Positions 10,526-20,927 of a DNA stretch of 64,000 nucleotides are shown here, one piece after another. Below the pieces are notes generated by a model that saw only the letters and a list, made by a program, of their open reading frames with translations, ran no database searches and was not told the origin of the DNA. Position 1 is the stretch's first letter; every line of letters begins with the position of its first letter. A program made the translations under genes and the position numbers. The DNA is from Malania oleifera (lineage: Eukaryota > Streptophyta > Magnoliopsida > Santalales > Ximeniaceae): the NCBI RefSeq assembly GCF_029873635.1, contig NC_080419.1:69421823-69485822 (forward strand). Reading direction: 5' to 3'.

Positions 10526-11722
10526 TTGGTTAAGGCTAGAGCCCGCCTTCTCCAAACGATATCCCCTCGTCTGGTCACTCCTTAACTAGGCTAGAGCCCG
10601 CCTCTCTAAACAATATCCCCTTACTTAGCTAATGATCTAAACAACCCTTGGAATCGTCAATCTACAAGATACAAATCAAATACTTGTGTACAAGAACTTG
10701 CTCACAGAAAGAGTTGATTAGTACAACAATTTAGAACTAATATACTTCAAATTTAAAATATCAAAAGAATGAAGTAAGAATCTTAATATAAATATCATCG
10801 GTTTACTTCTCTTTGATGAGGATCAAGAATTTAAATCAGATACTTCAGAGAAGTTGTAAAAGCTTAGAGATTTCTCAAAAATTTTGCAGCAATTCAGAGC
10901 TTTAAAACAAATAGCAAGAAGCTTTGAGTGAAAGAGATCTTGAAAGAATTTTCAATGCTTGGTATTTTTTTTTCTCATAAACCATGTATATATAGGCTTC
11001 AAAAACACTTTCATTCGTGCTCCCCAAGTTTACTTGGAGTGCCCCCAAAGTTTCCAAAAATAGTAGGGTGCAAGTCAATTAAATTTGAGAAAGTGAAGTT
11101 TGAAAAATCTGCCCGTTGTCATACTTCGGTTGCCTGAGGTGCAACCTTAGTAGCCTGAAGTAGGTTCAGGAGCCTGAAGACATAGGGTCAGCTGCCTGAA
11201 GATACACTACTTGTTTGATTTTCTTCAGTAAAAATCTTCGGTTGCCTGAGGATTTAACCTCAGTCACTTGGACAGTACAAAATCACTTTCCTTATTTCTT
11301 TTTCAAAGATATTTGGTTTCTTTGCTTTCTTACTTTTGAAAAACATTTTTGGGGTATTAAAATAAAGTCTCTAAGTCCATCTTTGTCCTCTAATGAGCTT
11401 CATTTCATTCACAATGACATTTTTAACTCTGAAGTACTTACATGAAAATTTCCTAACAATATGAACACATCTTGTTCTTTGAAACTTCATGATCATCTTG
11501 AATCTTTAGGTTCATTTCATCTTTAGATGTCTTTATGCTTCCTGGTTTGATCACTTCATGACACAACATACACCTTTAAGCTTGTTGGTGATCTTTCGAA
11601 GCTTTGTTGAGTTTGCCTTTTCCAGATTCCTGAAAATATCATTACTTGAACACATAATGTCATTAACCTTTTCTTCATTGGTTATCATCAAAACAAGAGG
11701 TGAAAGCCTTGTTAGGCTAACA
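10526..11722 (-). repeat. Truncated 3' LTR of the pol-less Sirevirus-like element
   Basis: This 1197-bp segment aligns end to end with 19341-20537, also 1197 bp, with scattered substitutions. In the sense direction it starts TGTTAGCCTAACAAGG at 11722. It contains a cluster of CAGGCGCCTGA-like motifs (about 11270-11115) and a TATATATA box near 10990. It stops abruptly at 10526 against the B3 fragment, losing about 886 bp that the 5' LTR retains. Confidence 0.85.
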
Positions 11723-12540
11723 ATCTCCCCCTTTTTGATTATGACAAATAAGGAGGAAAAAAAAAAAACCTTGTAGAACACTCCCCTTTACAATAAGTAT
11801 AGATTCAAGTAATATTTCCCAATATTTGCATTTGCTTAGTTTATTTATATAGTCAGTTTTCATATTGAATTTTTCAACATTTAGCATCGTGTTTCTCTAA
11901 ATCGTTTCAACATATAATGTTTTCAACATTCAATTTCGTGCATATTCAATTCAGCTCAATATTCCATTCAGCTCAAATATTCAATTTATATTTTTGCTCT
12001 CTAAACCATCTCTCCCCCTTTGACATCATACAAAAAGGGTTACACAATTTTAATACAAAGAGCAAAGAACCATATAGATATGCATCTAGAGAACCATAAG
12101 TAGTACAACTCAAAAACACATCACTAAGATGTGACCTATAGCAGTACAATGCATCACAAAAAGAAATGTCAATCATCATGTCCTTCCAATTTTAAAATAT
12201 AATGCATGATATCAATTGATTAATAGAAAAATGATTATACACAAGTGATAAATCATAACACTCCCCCTGTCAATCAGCATACTCTATGATTTCTTTTAAG
12301 TCATAAGTTCAGAAGGTTCAAAGTTTCAGATTTAACATTAACATTAGAACTTATAGTACATCAAACTTATAACAAAACATTTCATAGGTTCAGAGTTTCA
12401 GAGTTAGAAACAAATACATGTGAAGACTCATAGACTTTGTTCACACATACTTCCCCTTTTTACATTAACAAAAAGGCAAAATACATTCAGAATTTGAGCA
12501 TGTGTAGCATACAAAGTAGCAAAAACACCATCAAAAGTCT
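11723..12540 (-). promoter_or_regulatory. Polypurine tracts upstream of the 3' LTR
   Basis: The tract next to the LTR (11737-11723) reads CAAAAAGGGGGAGAT on the minus strand. Similar purine runs recur at about 12010-12025, 12260-12270 and 12450-12465. From memory, Sireviruses are noted for repeated polypurine tracts before the 3' LTR, which supports the classification. No coding sequence is apparent here. Confidence 0.6.
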
Positions 12541-13600
12541 ATGTATCAGAATTAGTATCACTATCTTCAGCAATTCCTTTTCCTTTGGATTGCTGTAAGC
12601 CTTCTTCTTCTTCTTCTTCTTCTTCTTCATCATCTTCCTCTTCCTCGTCATTACCATCTTCCTCTTCTTCTTCTTCTTCATCTCCTTCTTTCTCTTCTTC
12701 AAATTCTTCAGCTGATGAATCATCACTAAGGGGTATGGAGCTAGTGTCCATAGGATCACCATGTGAGGAACTACCCCGAATCTTCTCAATGCGCATAAGA
12801 CGCTGATATAAGGAGGAATAGTTATCTTGTAGAGTTTTAAAACCCTCGCGCATATCTCGACTAAAGGAGGTGAATTCATTATAGAATGGTGTGAACCATG
12901 AGGGAGCTTCAGAGGCTGATCCTGAGGTGAAGGAGGAGGTGCTGCAGCTGCTCTTCGTTGTCTACCTCCTTTTAAGAACCACTTCTGATTTCGTTTTTCA
13001 TATCCCATCTGTTTGAGAGTGGTTGAGGTAAAGAGTTCATATCTGGTCCTTTTTATGAAAAAGTCTAATGAAGAAGTGATGTTCTGATTTGCAAAGATCA
13101 TATTAAGAGCTCCCACGTATGGAAAAATGACTCGTTTTGCATCCATCTTTGCCCGCATCCATTTCATAATGAGACTAGCTAAATCAAGCTTCTTCCCTTT
13201 TAATAGACACCACAACACAAAACAATCGATATGCAAGAGATGATCATATTGTAATGACCCGGAGAATTATGATATTTAAATAATAAAGAGGGAGGGAAAT
13301 GGAAATAGTAACAGAAGGAGGCAGCCGACTTCATTGATGAATGCTTCGCGTTCGACGACAACGTTGCATTTTGGGAAGTAATGAACCAAGAAAATTATCA
13401 GGTCCTCGTCGACGAAAGCAGGGGACTCGTCGACGAGGGTACAAGAGGGCCTCGTCGACGAAGACAAGTTTCGTCTACGAGAAAATACTGAGAGGTTTTT
13501 GGGGTGACTCTGAATTTTGTCGACAAAGGAAAGAGCTCATCGATGAAATTAGTATTGACCTTGTTGATGAGGTGACGTGGTTCGTCGATGAAGCCACTAG

Positions 13601-13608
13601 TATAAATA
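13601..13608 (+). promoter_or_regulatory. TATA box of family A solo LTR
   Basis: TATAAATA right after the last palindrome copy (ending about 13595) and before a CT-rich leader. Confidence 0.6.
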
Positions 13609-13817
13609 GTGTAAAACTCGGATTAAACGTAGAAAAATAAAAAATCTTCTTACCCTTTTTCTCCTCTACGGTTCCTCTCTCCTCACTCTTTGATTTCAAG
13701 CCGGATTTTCGCCAGTTCGACGATCCGAAGCCACCACAATGCTCCTGGAGAAGTTCTCTCCATTTTTACCGGAGCAGATCGTTGGTGGGAGCAAGTTGAA
13801 ATTCGTCCCCGAATCAA

Positions 13818-15034
13818 GGTAAGGCTTTTTATGCTGAATTTGGTTTTTTCATAGTTATAGGAAATGATATTCACATGAAAATACTGAAGTTTAGTATTGG
13901 AAGTTTTCATTTTCAGGGTATTGATCAGGAAATCCTACGGGTGTGGGTCCAGGAATTCATAGGAACTTTTTAGTTGCCAAGTAAGGGAATAAACTAAAGC
14001 AGTTATTTTTCACGCGTATTATTATTTTCCACACTTATTATTATTATTTATCGGTAAATTAATTTTCAAGAAAACATGCATGATATTTGAATATTATTGA
14101 GAAAATGTATGTTATTGGGAAAATACTACTATTATACGGAAAATGTGATTTTAGAATGAAATGTATGAAATTATTCAACTTGTGTGGCATAAATGTTATT
14201 TTTCATGAAAAGTAATGATATGACAAATTTTACGAATAAAACATGTTTTCAGGAGTTATGAAAAGATACAGTATATTATGATGATTTTGATAAGTACATG
14301 ATAATTAATTTATTTTTAGAATGATATGTATGAAATGATTTCGGCGCGAGGCCATATTTATGAAACTTTTAGCGCGAGGCTATATTTATGAAATGATGTT
14401 CAATGCGAGACCGTATTTATGAAATAATTTTCGGCACAAGGCCGTATTTATGAAATTATGAAAAATGTTATAATATCATGTATTATATGTTATCAGAACC
14501 CGGATGTTAATTTAGTTCAGTTTCAGGAGCTCGGTATTGTAACTTATAGATCAGATATCTATGATCAGATTGGTGCTAACAACCCCACGAGGGGGGTGGG
14601 AGATGGATAGTCGATGTGACTTTCAATGTAGAGTATAGACATTCATCTTGCAGTCCGGACCAGGGTGTGGCGGGCCCATCATACTTATAGACATTTTTGA
14701 CTCGGCAGTGGTCGGCCAGTTATTGTCGGGTCCCGCCTTCGGACTGCACAATCTATCATGGGGGGTAATACATGACACCAGTTAGTTATTCATCTTGGGT
14801 ATGTTTTCAGTATTATTAGCTATAACAAACGTTTTATGAGCGACATGATTTATTAGCAAATATGAAAGTATATGATTATTCAGTATGATATGATGAATGT
14901 TTACAGATATATAAAATGTACTGTATATGTATAATTGCATTAAATGTTCATGTTGCTACACAACTGTATTTAGTTTATTTTTCCCTTACTGAGAAGTGTC
15001 TCATCCCCAAATTTAATTAATTTTTCACGACACC
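13818..15034 (+). other. Predicted spliced leader inside LTR (family A copy 2)
   Basis: Donor AAG|GTAAGG at 13818/13819, acceptor TTTCAG|GGTATT at 13916/13917, exon 2 of 64 nt (13917-13980), donor CCAA|GTAAGG at 13980/13981. Intron 1 is 98 nt, the same as in the 4798-6886 copy. At the second acceptor this copy reads TTTTTCAC where copy 1 has TTTTTCAG, so that site is lost. Confidence 0.5.
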
Positions 15035-16112
15035 TTAAGAGACCGGCGGATCGTGGCCGCCATTGAGTTTGTTAAGTTACCCTATTAGGAGGGTAAGATT
15101 TTGTACTAGAATCAGGATTATTTTGTTGTGAGATCCTAGTTATATATGGAATGTTATGGGATATTGAACATATATGTATGTTATTTTGGTATAAGTAGAC
15201 TCTGGTATTATGTTTTATGGTTGGATGGTTGTAATTTTATACTTACTGCTGCTTAGGTTTCCACTGTTTATAACTGGTCTATCCCCATTGCCCATGGGTT
15301 GGGTTGATCATATATTTAAATATGCTTATTATTTGATAAGTTAAGCAGGTTGTTAAACATATGATCCAACTTGTGGTAAAATGTTATTTGTGATGATCTT
15401 TTGAAGGATTTAGGCTCTCAAGTTTAGCTTCTTATAGAGTGGCGGATGTCCAAAGTTGATTGGTTCATTCTCCATGATTAGTGGCAAAAACTCTTCCGGT
15501 GTAAACTTTTGTTGAAGTATCCAAGATTGGGCAAATGCAGGACATTCAAACTCTCCTAGAGTAATTTGAAGAATGAGAGCCAACTATTGAGGAGTGAGAA
15601 TTATTTTCCTACCCTTAACTTCAGTTGATAAGCTATTCTCTCCTTGAACTAAATTAGCATAAAATATTTTGACAAGATTTGGAAAAAGTCCTTTAGCTTG
15701 GTAAACAATGAAGTTCTCCCATCCTATGGTTTGAAACAATGGCAGAATATCTGAAAACTCTATGTTGAAGAATTGAACATCAAGGACCTTACCAAATATA
15801 GGATCTATAGACTGAATGCGAGTTCAATAAACATACTTTGCATGAGAGGATACTAGCCATCGATCGATATTAGGATCATCTCTACCAGAAGATGAGCCAC
15901 AATTTGCCGTTTACTTAGTTCGAGGCATTGTGAGGTTTTCTTGGAGAAGCAAATGCCTTCTTTCAAACCCTAGAATAAGTATGATTGAACTTAGAAGGTT
16001 GAAATCTAAGGTTTTAGCCTCGGAGATTGAAGGAGGTTTGGTGTTTGGAACTTCGGGTGAGTGATAGAACTTGGTTCAGGAGCCTAGAGTTTAGAAGGAA
16101 TAAGGTTTCACG

Positions 16113-16290
16113 TGTTTAAAATATAAGGACTCCGCGACTTCAAGCGCCTAAAGAATAAGTATAGGCGCCTGAAGAATTTTCTGGGCTAAATTTTAACAGG
16201 TAGTAGATGTTCGGTTGCCTGAGGTATGGATCTCAGGCACCTGAGGTACATGTAGGAGCCTGAGATTATCTACTCAGTCAATCGAAGTTC
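16113..16290 (-). promoter_or_regulatory. Promoter-like palindrome cluster upstream of env-like ORF
   Basis: Several CAGGCGCCTGA-type motifs lie at about 16290-16125 (for example the sense of GCGCCTGAAG and CAGGCACCTGAGG), followed on the minus strand by a TTATATTTTAA box at about 16119-16109 and a 190-nt leader to the ATG at 15928. The LTRs of the same element show the same order: motif cluster, TATA box, leader. It may be a second promoter for the env-like ORF, or LTR sequence brought in when pol was lost. Confidence 0.4.
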
Positions 16291-16478
16291 TTCAACTTCT
16301 GAAATTTCCTCGTTTCCTTGTTTTGAACCTTTCTAACTTATTTCCCTTATTGTATATTGGTTCAAGTTTCTCTTTTTATTGATGTATACCTATCTTTTAA
16401 CAGCACTTATGTTATAAGCTTTTAAAGTTTTTTTTTTGTTTCATTTAATCATCCAACCTTTATGGATCCTTCTACTCT

Positions 16479-17540
16479 CTATTTTATTTTTGGTACCCAT
16501 ATCTTCTTGGTTTCTTTTGATTTGTCAAGGGATGTTTCTTTTATTTTCCACACCTGTTTAGTCTTCACACCCTTTCTCTTAAATGGACATTCAAACTTGA
16601 TATGCCCATTTTTCTTAAATTTATAGCATATTGTATTCGTGTAGGCTTTACTAGATGTGGTAGCATAGTCTTTGCATTCTTTTGAGAAATGTCCCATATA
16701 CAGATTCTTTTTCCTTTTATTTTCAACTCCATTGAAACCAATGCCTTCTTTGTTCAATGACATTCTTTGTAAGTCAATCATCTTATCACGATTTTCTTTT
16801 CCTTTAGTGAAGTTAATATTGATCTTATCTTTATCTTTGATTTGATTATTGAGATCGTTTATTTCAATGTCTTTCTTATTATCAACCTTCTTTTGTAATT
16901 TCTCTAATTCTAAAGATAATTTTCTTACATTATCCTCTAATTCAGAAATATATATGTCTTTCTCATATATCGTAGAGGATAAGGATCGAAGGTCTTCTAT
17001 CATTCTTTCATTCTTGTTTCCTAATTCTTTGATTTTCAAGTCTTTTTCCTTTTCAATAAGATTTTTGGATTCTAATTCTTTTGTCATAGATTCAATCTTA
17101 CTTTCGATTTTCTTGATTCTAGAATCCTTTTCTCTTTCTGCAACTTTAAGGGTTTCTAACTCTTTTATTATACCTTCATTCATATTTTTCAATGAAGTAT
17201 TTTGTTTAATTACTTTAACCAATATCTTATGAACTTTGAATAAATCATTTTGAAGTTGTTCATATGATGGCATGCTCTCATCATCGGATTCATCACTACA
17301 AGAATTATTTGAAGATTTAGATGAGGAACTTTCCTCATTGTCCCAAGCCATAAAGCATGCATAAGCAACCTCTTGGTCACTTGATTCATTTTCTGAGCTA
17401 CTTGTACTCATCATGTCCCAATTAGTGGCTTTCATGACTTTTTTCTTTTCTTCTTAGCCTCTTTCTTTAGTACTAGTGGACATTTTGGTTTTATATGTCC
17501 AACTTTATTGTAATTGTAGCACGTAGGAGTTTTATTCTTT
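16479..17540 (-). pseudogene. Copia gag, C-terminal part with coiled coil
   Basis: The open frame 17435-16479 (318 codons) begins MKATNWDMMSTSSSE with a Ser/Glu-rich stretch and ACFMAWDNEE, typical of Sirevirus Gag. About 130 residues of heptad-like Lys/Glu/Leu coiled coil follow, then a knuckle-like CYKFKKNGHIKFEC. Just upstream (about 17525-17480), in a frame linked by a shift, lies CYNYNKVGHIKPKC. In both knuckles the second cysteine of CX2CX4HX4C is replaced, by Phe and Tyr. A third partial match, MGHFSKEC, lies before the final knuckle. Gag would form the particle; loss of zinc ligands should weaken RNA binding. Confidence 0.75.
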
Positions 17541-17843
17541 GGTTTCTTACTAACTTCTTCTTCTTATTCATCTGATTTAGATTTTTTAGTTCTTCTTTTG
17601 AATTTGTTTCTTCTTCTTAGTATTCTTTCTAACTTTTTAGATATGAAGGCTACTTCATCTTCATCCATTTCTTCTTCACTACTTGAGTTGTCTTTTAAGG
17701 CTTTGAAGGCTATTGAATCTTAGGTTTTGGCTTTTCCACTCTTTTCATTCATTATCATTTCATATGTGAGTAAAGAACCTATAAGCTCATCTAAGGAAGT
17801 GGTTTTCAGATTTCTTCCTTCCGTTATAACAGGCTTTTGGTTC

Positions 17844-18396
17844 CTATTTAGGTGGCAGCCCTCTAAGAATTTTCTTTATCATCTCATAAGTAGTGTAGGT
17901 TTTTCTTAGTGCATTTAGGGAATTGATTATGTGAGTGAACCTAGTAAACATATTAGTTATGGATTTATCCGGGTTCATTTTAAACGCTTCATATTCACTT
18001 GTAAGCATATCAATCCTATTATCCCTAACATCTATAGTTCCTTCATATGTTACTTCTAATTTGTCCCATATCTCCTTAACTGATTTGCAAGCCATTATTC
18101 TATTAAATTCATAGGCATCTAAAGCACAATATAGAGCATTCATGGCACTAGAATTTACTTGCAACATCTTATAGTGTAAGTCTGTTATATCAATTTTCTC
18201 CTTAGGGACTTGTTTACAATCAACCATCTTAGTGGGAATTTGTTCACCTTCCATGACAATCTCCCATGCTTTCTAATTCATAGTTTGAAGATATATTTGC
18301 ATTCTCTTTTCCAGAAGGTATAGTTCAAACCACAAAAGATGGGTGGCCGAGTTGAAGATTGTCCCTCTCCAAAGGGAGCTACGCCTATGTTTGCCA
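17844..18396 (-). pseudogene. Copia gag, N-terminal part (UBN2-like)
   Basis: An ATG at 18396-18394 opens MANIGVAPFGEGQSS and PPIFCGLNYTFWKR, the usual start of copia Gag. A frameshift near 18300 and a stop near 18285 follow; the frame then stays open from 18254 to 17844 through the UBN2-type capsid domain (NSSAMNALYCALDAYEFNRI, KSVKEIWDKLEVTYEGT, TRFTHIINSLNAL, KILRGLPPK). About 140 codons are intact. The sequence to 17540 is frameshifted but still gag-like (Lys/Arg and Glu-rich). The start lies 45 nt inside the primer site. Confidence 0.82.
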
Positions 18397-18440
18397 TATA
18401 GATCTTTTTATAACTACTTGTTAGGATTTGTTATAACCCT

Positions 18441-18452
18441 GCTCTGATACCA
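18441..18452 (-). promoter_or_regulatory. Primer binding site, initiator-Met tRNA
   Basis: TGGTATCAGAGC on the minus strand, a perfect match to the tRNA-iMet complement, two bases beyond the LTR end at 18455. Confidence 0.92.
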
Positions 18453-18454
18453 AT

Positions 18455-20537
18455 TGAAATTAAGAATAGCTTCCCAAAAGGGGAGTTGAATTGGCTTTTT
18501 TTAAAACTTTCTATTTAGTTCTTTTAAAGTCCTCAACTTCTTTTAATATTTAACCAATTCTTTGACTTGTTTATTTATTTTGTCAATCAAACAAGAACTT
18601 GATTTCTTTTGAACAATCAATCAACAACACAATTAAACACCATTAAACATTCAATCTTCAACCACACTTTGAAAGTAAAAACAGTCAAACAATTAATCAC
18701 AATTTCCAAACCAACACAACCACAATTTATTTACCAAATATAAGTTCACCGCAGCACTATTAGATTGATGAAATCATTCAAGATTTAAGACTCTTGGAAT
18801 ATAAAACAAATCTTTATACCGTCCAATCACAATCAATATAATATATGTAACTTTCAGCTTTTGATGTTTTCATCCCTGTGGTGAATGTGAGTTTTGAACA
18901 AAGCCTCGTATATATGAAATTTCTTCTTCAATATGATGTTCAATATAAAATCCAATTACTCTTTCCAAACTTCAGAATTCAAATAAACTCTTAAGTTAAT
19001 TTATCTTTGGGATGTTTAGCCAAGTAACGTACTCCCATATGGTTTTCGTAAAGAATGGTTCAACCAACGTACTCCCTTTCGATTTCCACAACCCAAATCA
19101 AAATCAAAATTTAAGGTTTACTTGATTTCCAAATATACGTAGTTTATATGATTTTAAATTTAAATCATCCATGCAATTTAAATATGTACTGAAAATAAAG
19201 AATAGGGAAAGAGAGAATGAAACAGAGATTTTTACGAGGTTCGACTTATACCCAGCCTACATCCTTGCCTTTGGCAAACCACCAAAGGATTCACTAAACC
19301 TGTTCCTCTAACGGGTAGAACAATACCTTTACATCACTCTTTGGTTAAGGCTAGAGCCCGCCTTCTCCAAACGATATCCCCTCGTCTGATCACTCCTTAA
19401 CTAGGCTAGATCCCGTCTCTCTAAGCAATATCCCCTTACTTAGCCAACGATCCAAACAACCCTTGGAATCATCAATCTACAAGATACAAATCAAATACTT
19501 GTGTACCAGAACTTGCTCACACAAAGAGCTGATTAGTACAACAATTTAGAACTAATATACTTCAAATTTAAAATATTAAAAGAATGAAGTAAGAAGCTCA
19601 ATATAAATATCACCGGTTTACTTCTCTTTGATGAGGATCAAGAACTTAAATTAGATACTTCAGAGAAGTTGTAAAAGCTCAGAGATTTCTCAGAAATTTC
19701 GTAGCAATTCAGAGCTTTAAAACAAATATCAAGAAGCTTTGAGTGAAAGAGATCTTAAAAGAATTTTCAATGCTTGGTATTTGTGTTTCTCATAAACCAT
19801 GTATATATAGGCTTCAAAAACACTTTCATTTGTACTCCCCAAGTTTACTTGGAGTGCCCCCAAAGTTTCCAAAAATATTAGGGCGCAAGTCAATTAAATT
19901 TGAAACAGAGAAGTTTGAAAAATCTGCCCATTGTCGTACTTCGGTTGCCTGAGGTGCAACCTTAGTAGCCTGAAGTAGGTTGAGGAGCCTGAAGACATAG
20001 GGTCAGGAGCCTGAAGATACACTACTTGTTTGACTTTCTTCAGCAAAAATCTTCGATTGCCTGAGGATTTAACCTCAGTCACCTGGACAGTACAAAATCA
20101 CTTTCCTTATTTCTTTTTCAAAGATATTTGGTTTCTTTGCTTTCTTACTTTTGAAAACACTTTTTGGGGTATTAAAATAAAGTCTCTAAGTCCGTCTTTA
20201 TCCCCTAATGAGCTTTATTTCATTCACAATGATATTTTTAACTTTGAAGTACTACATGAAGATTTCCTAACAATATGAACACTTCTTGTTCTTTGAAACT
20301 TCATGATCATCTTGAAACTTTAGGTTCATTTCATCTTCAGATGTCTTTGTGCTTCCTAGTTTGATCACTTCATGACACAACATACACCTTTTAAGCTTGT
20401 TGATGATCTTTCGAAGCTTTGTTGAGTTTAGCTTTTTCAAATTCCTAAAAACATCATTACTTGAACACATAATGTCATTAACCTTTTCTTCATTTGTTAT
20501 CATCAAAACAAGAGGTGAAAGCCTTGTTAGGCTAACA
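18455..20537 (-). repeat. 5' LTR of the pol-less Sirevirus-like element, 2083 bp
   Basis: Sense start TGTTAGCCTAACAAGG at 20537, sense end TTAATTTCA at 18455. It includes a CAGGCGCCTGA motif cluster (about 20085-19930), TATATATA at 19810-19802, and a conserved GGCTAGAGCCCG block near 19350. The lower half (18455-19340) has no counterpart at the truncated 3' LTR. Near its 3' end it carries the GAACCTCGTAAAAATCTC segment (about 19240) similar to the U5 block of other Sirevirus-like LTRs here. Confidence 0.88.
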
Positions 20538-20927
20538 ATAGGGAAGCTCAAGAGCAGTAAGGAAAAAGACACATGTCCATTATAGGGAAGATCAAAAGCC
20601 TGCACATAGGAAATTTAAGAAACATCATATCAAAGGTCACATAAGGGCCAGAGATCTCAATCAAGAATAGACCAAGGCCAAGGGGAGGATTAAGAGCACC
20701 TTGGGCATAGAGAGCACACATCAAAATCCATCTATCTTCCACTAATTTGGTTCAAATAACCAAGCTGCGGAAGAGAAGGCATCTGTAAAGGACCCAAGGC
20801 TCCTTAAATCAAGCTGCCTAATTGATCTTCCCTCATGGGTTCATAAATCGAGTTGCCCTCAAGGCTCCTCAAATCAATTTGCCTAACCAACATACTCTCA
20901 TGGCTCCTTAAACTAAGTTGTTCCTTT
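20538..20927. other. Spacer between two LTR insertions
   Basis: No gene recognised. 20790-20925 contains about four degenerate units built on GGCTCCTTAAATCAAG..TGCC, an old short tandem repeat. The 64-codon minus-strand ORF at 20548-20742 resembles nothing I know. Confidence 0.5.

Larger units (their letters stand above)
13250..15357 (+). repeat. Ty3 family A solo LTR, 2108 bp, repeat CATAT
   Basis: Starts TGTAATGACCCGG and ends GGTTGTTAAA, the latter two changes from the GGTCGTTACA end of the 4798-6886 copy. CATAT flanks it at 13245-13249 and 15358-15362, and removing LTR plus one repeat rejoins the env-like reading frame, which proves a simple insertion. Sense features: TCGTCGACGA-type palindromes (13404-13595), TATAAATA (13601-13608), leader with intron-like segments, a 34-bp minisatellite of about four units (14338-14460), and the GC-rich box (about 14650-14780). 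No internal region remains, so it is a product of LTR-LTR recombination. Confidence 0.92.
12541..15928 (-). pseudogene. Env-like ORF (putative plant transposon protein), split
   Basis: Sense reading starts at an ATG at 15928-15926, runs to about 15363, is interrupted by the 2.1-kb solo LTR at 13250-15357, and resumes at 13244. The joined frame has a W-x-x-F globular region (GWENFIVYQAKG, FYANL, then LHIDCFVLWCLLKGKKLDLASLI) that resembles the domain annotated in plant elements as putative plant transposon protein. After a frameshift near 12930 the frame at 12853-12541 gives a helical stretch (MREGFKTLQDNYSSLYQRL) and a long acidic tail of about 40 Glu/Asp encoded by a CTT-rich tract. Third ORFs in this position are called env-like in Sireviruses, but no signal peptide or membrane segment is evident here. 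Several stops (for example codon 6) show decay. Confidence 0.6.
10526..20537 (-). mobile_element. Sirevirus-like (copia) element lacking pol
   Basis: Minus-strand order: 5' LTR (20537-18455), primer site, gag with coiled coil and zinc knuckles (18396-16479), a promoter-like palindrome cluster, an env-like ORF (15928-12541, split by a solo LTR), several polypurine tracts, and a truncated 3' LTR (11722-10526). No protease, integrase, reverse transcriptase or RNase H is seen between gag and the env-like ORF, where only about 550 nt remain. Without the nested LTR the element is about 7.9 kb. It could have moved only with enzymes supplied by a relative. The 3' LTR lacks the part matching 18455-19340, so no target-site duplication can be shown. 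Confidence 0.75.

Noticed and set aside
12585..12806. Poly-serine ORF on the plus strand
   Set aside because: Antisense of the acidic tail of the env-like ORF, caused by its CTT-rich tract.
12487..13236. 249-codon minus-strand ORF as one real protein
   Set aside because: Only the first half is the env-like domain; after about 12930 the native frame is the one giving the acidic tail, so this ORF crosses a frameshift into Lys/Leu-rich nonsense.
18441..18452. tRNA gene at primer-site matches
   Set aside because: Only the 12-nt complement of the tRNA 3' end is present; no cloverleaf. No tRNA, rRNA or CRISPR array was seen anywhere in the window.
10526..20537. Direct repeats 10526-11722 and 19341-20537 as a segmental duplication
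   Set aside because: A primer site, polypurine tract, gag and end motifs show they are LTRs of one minus-strand element.
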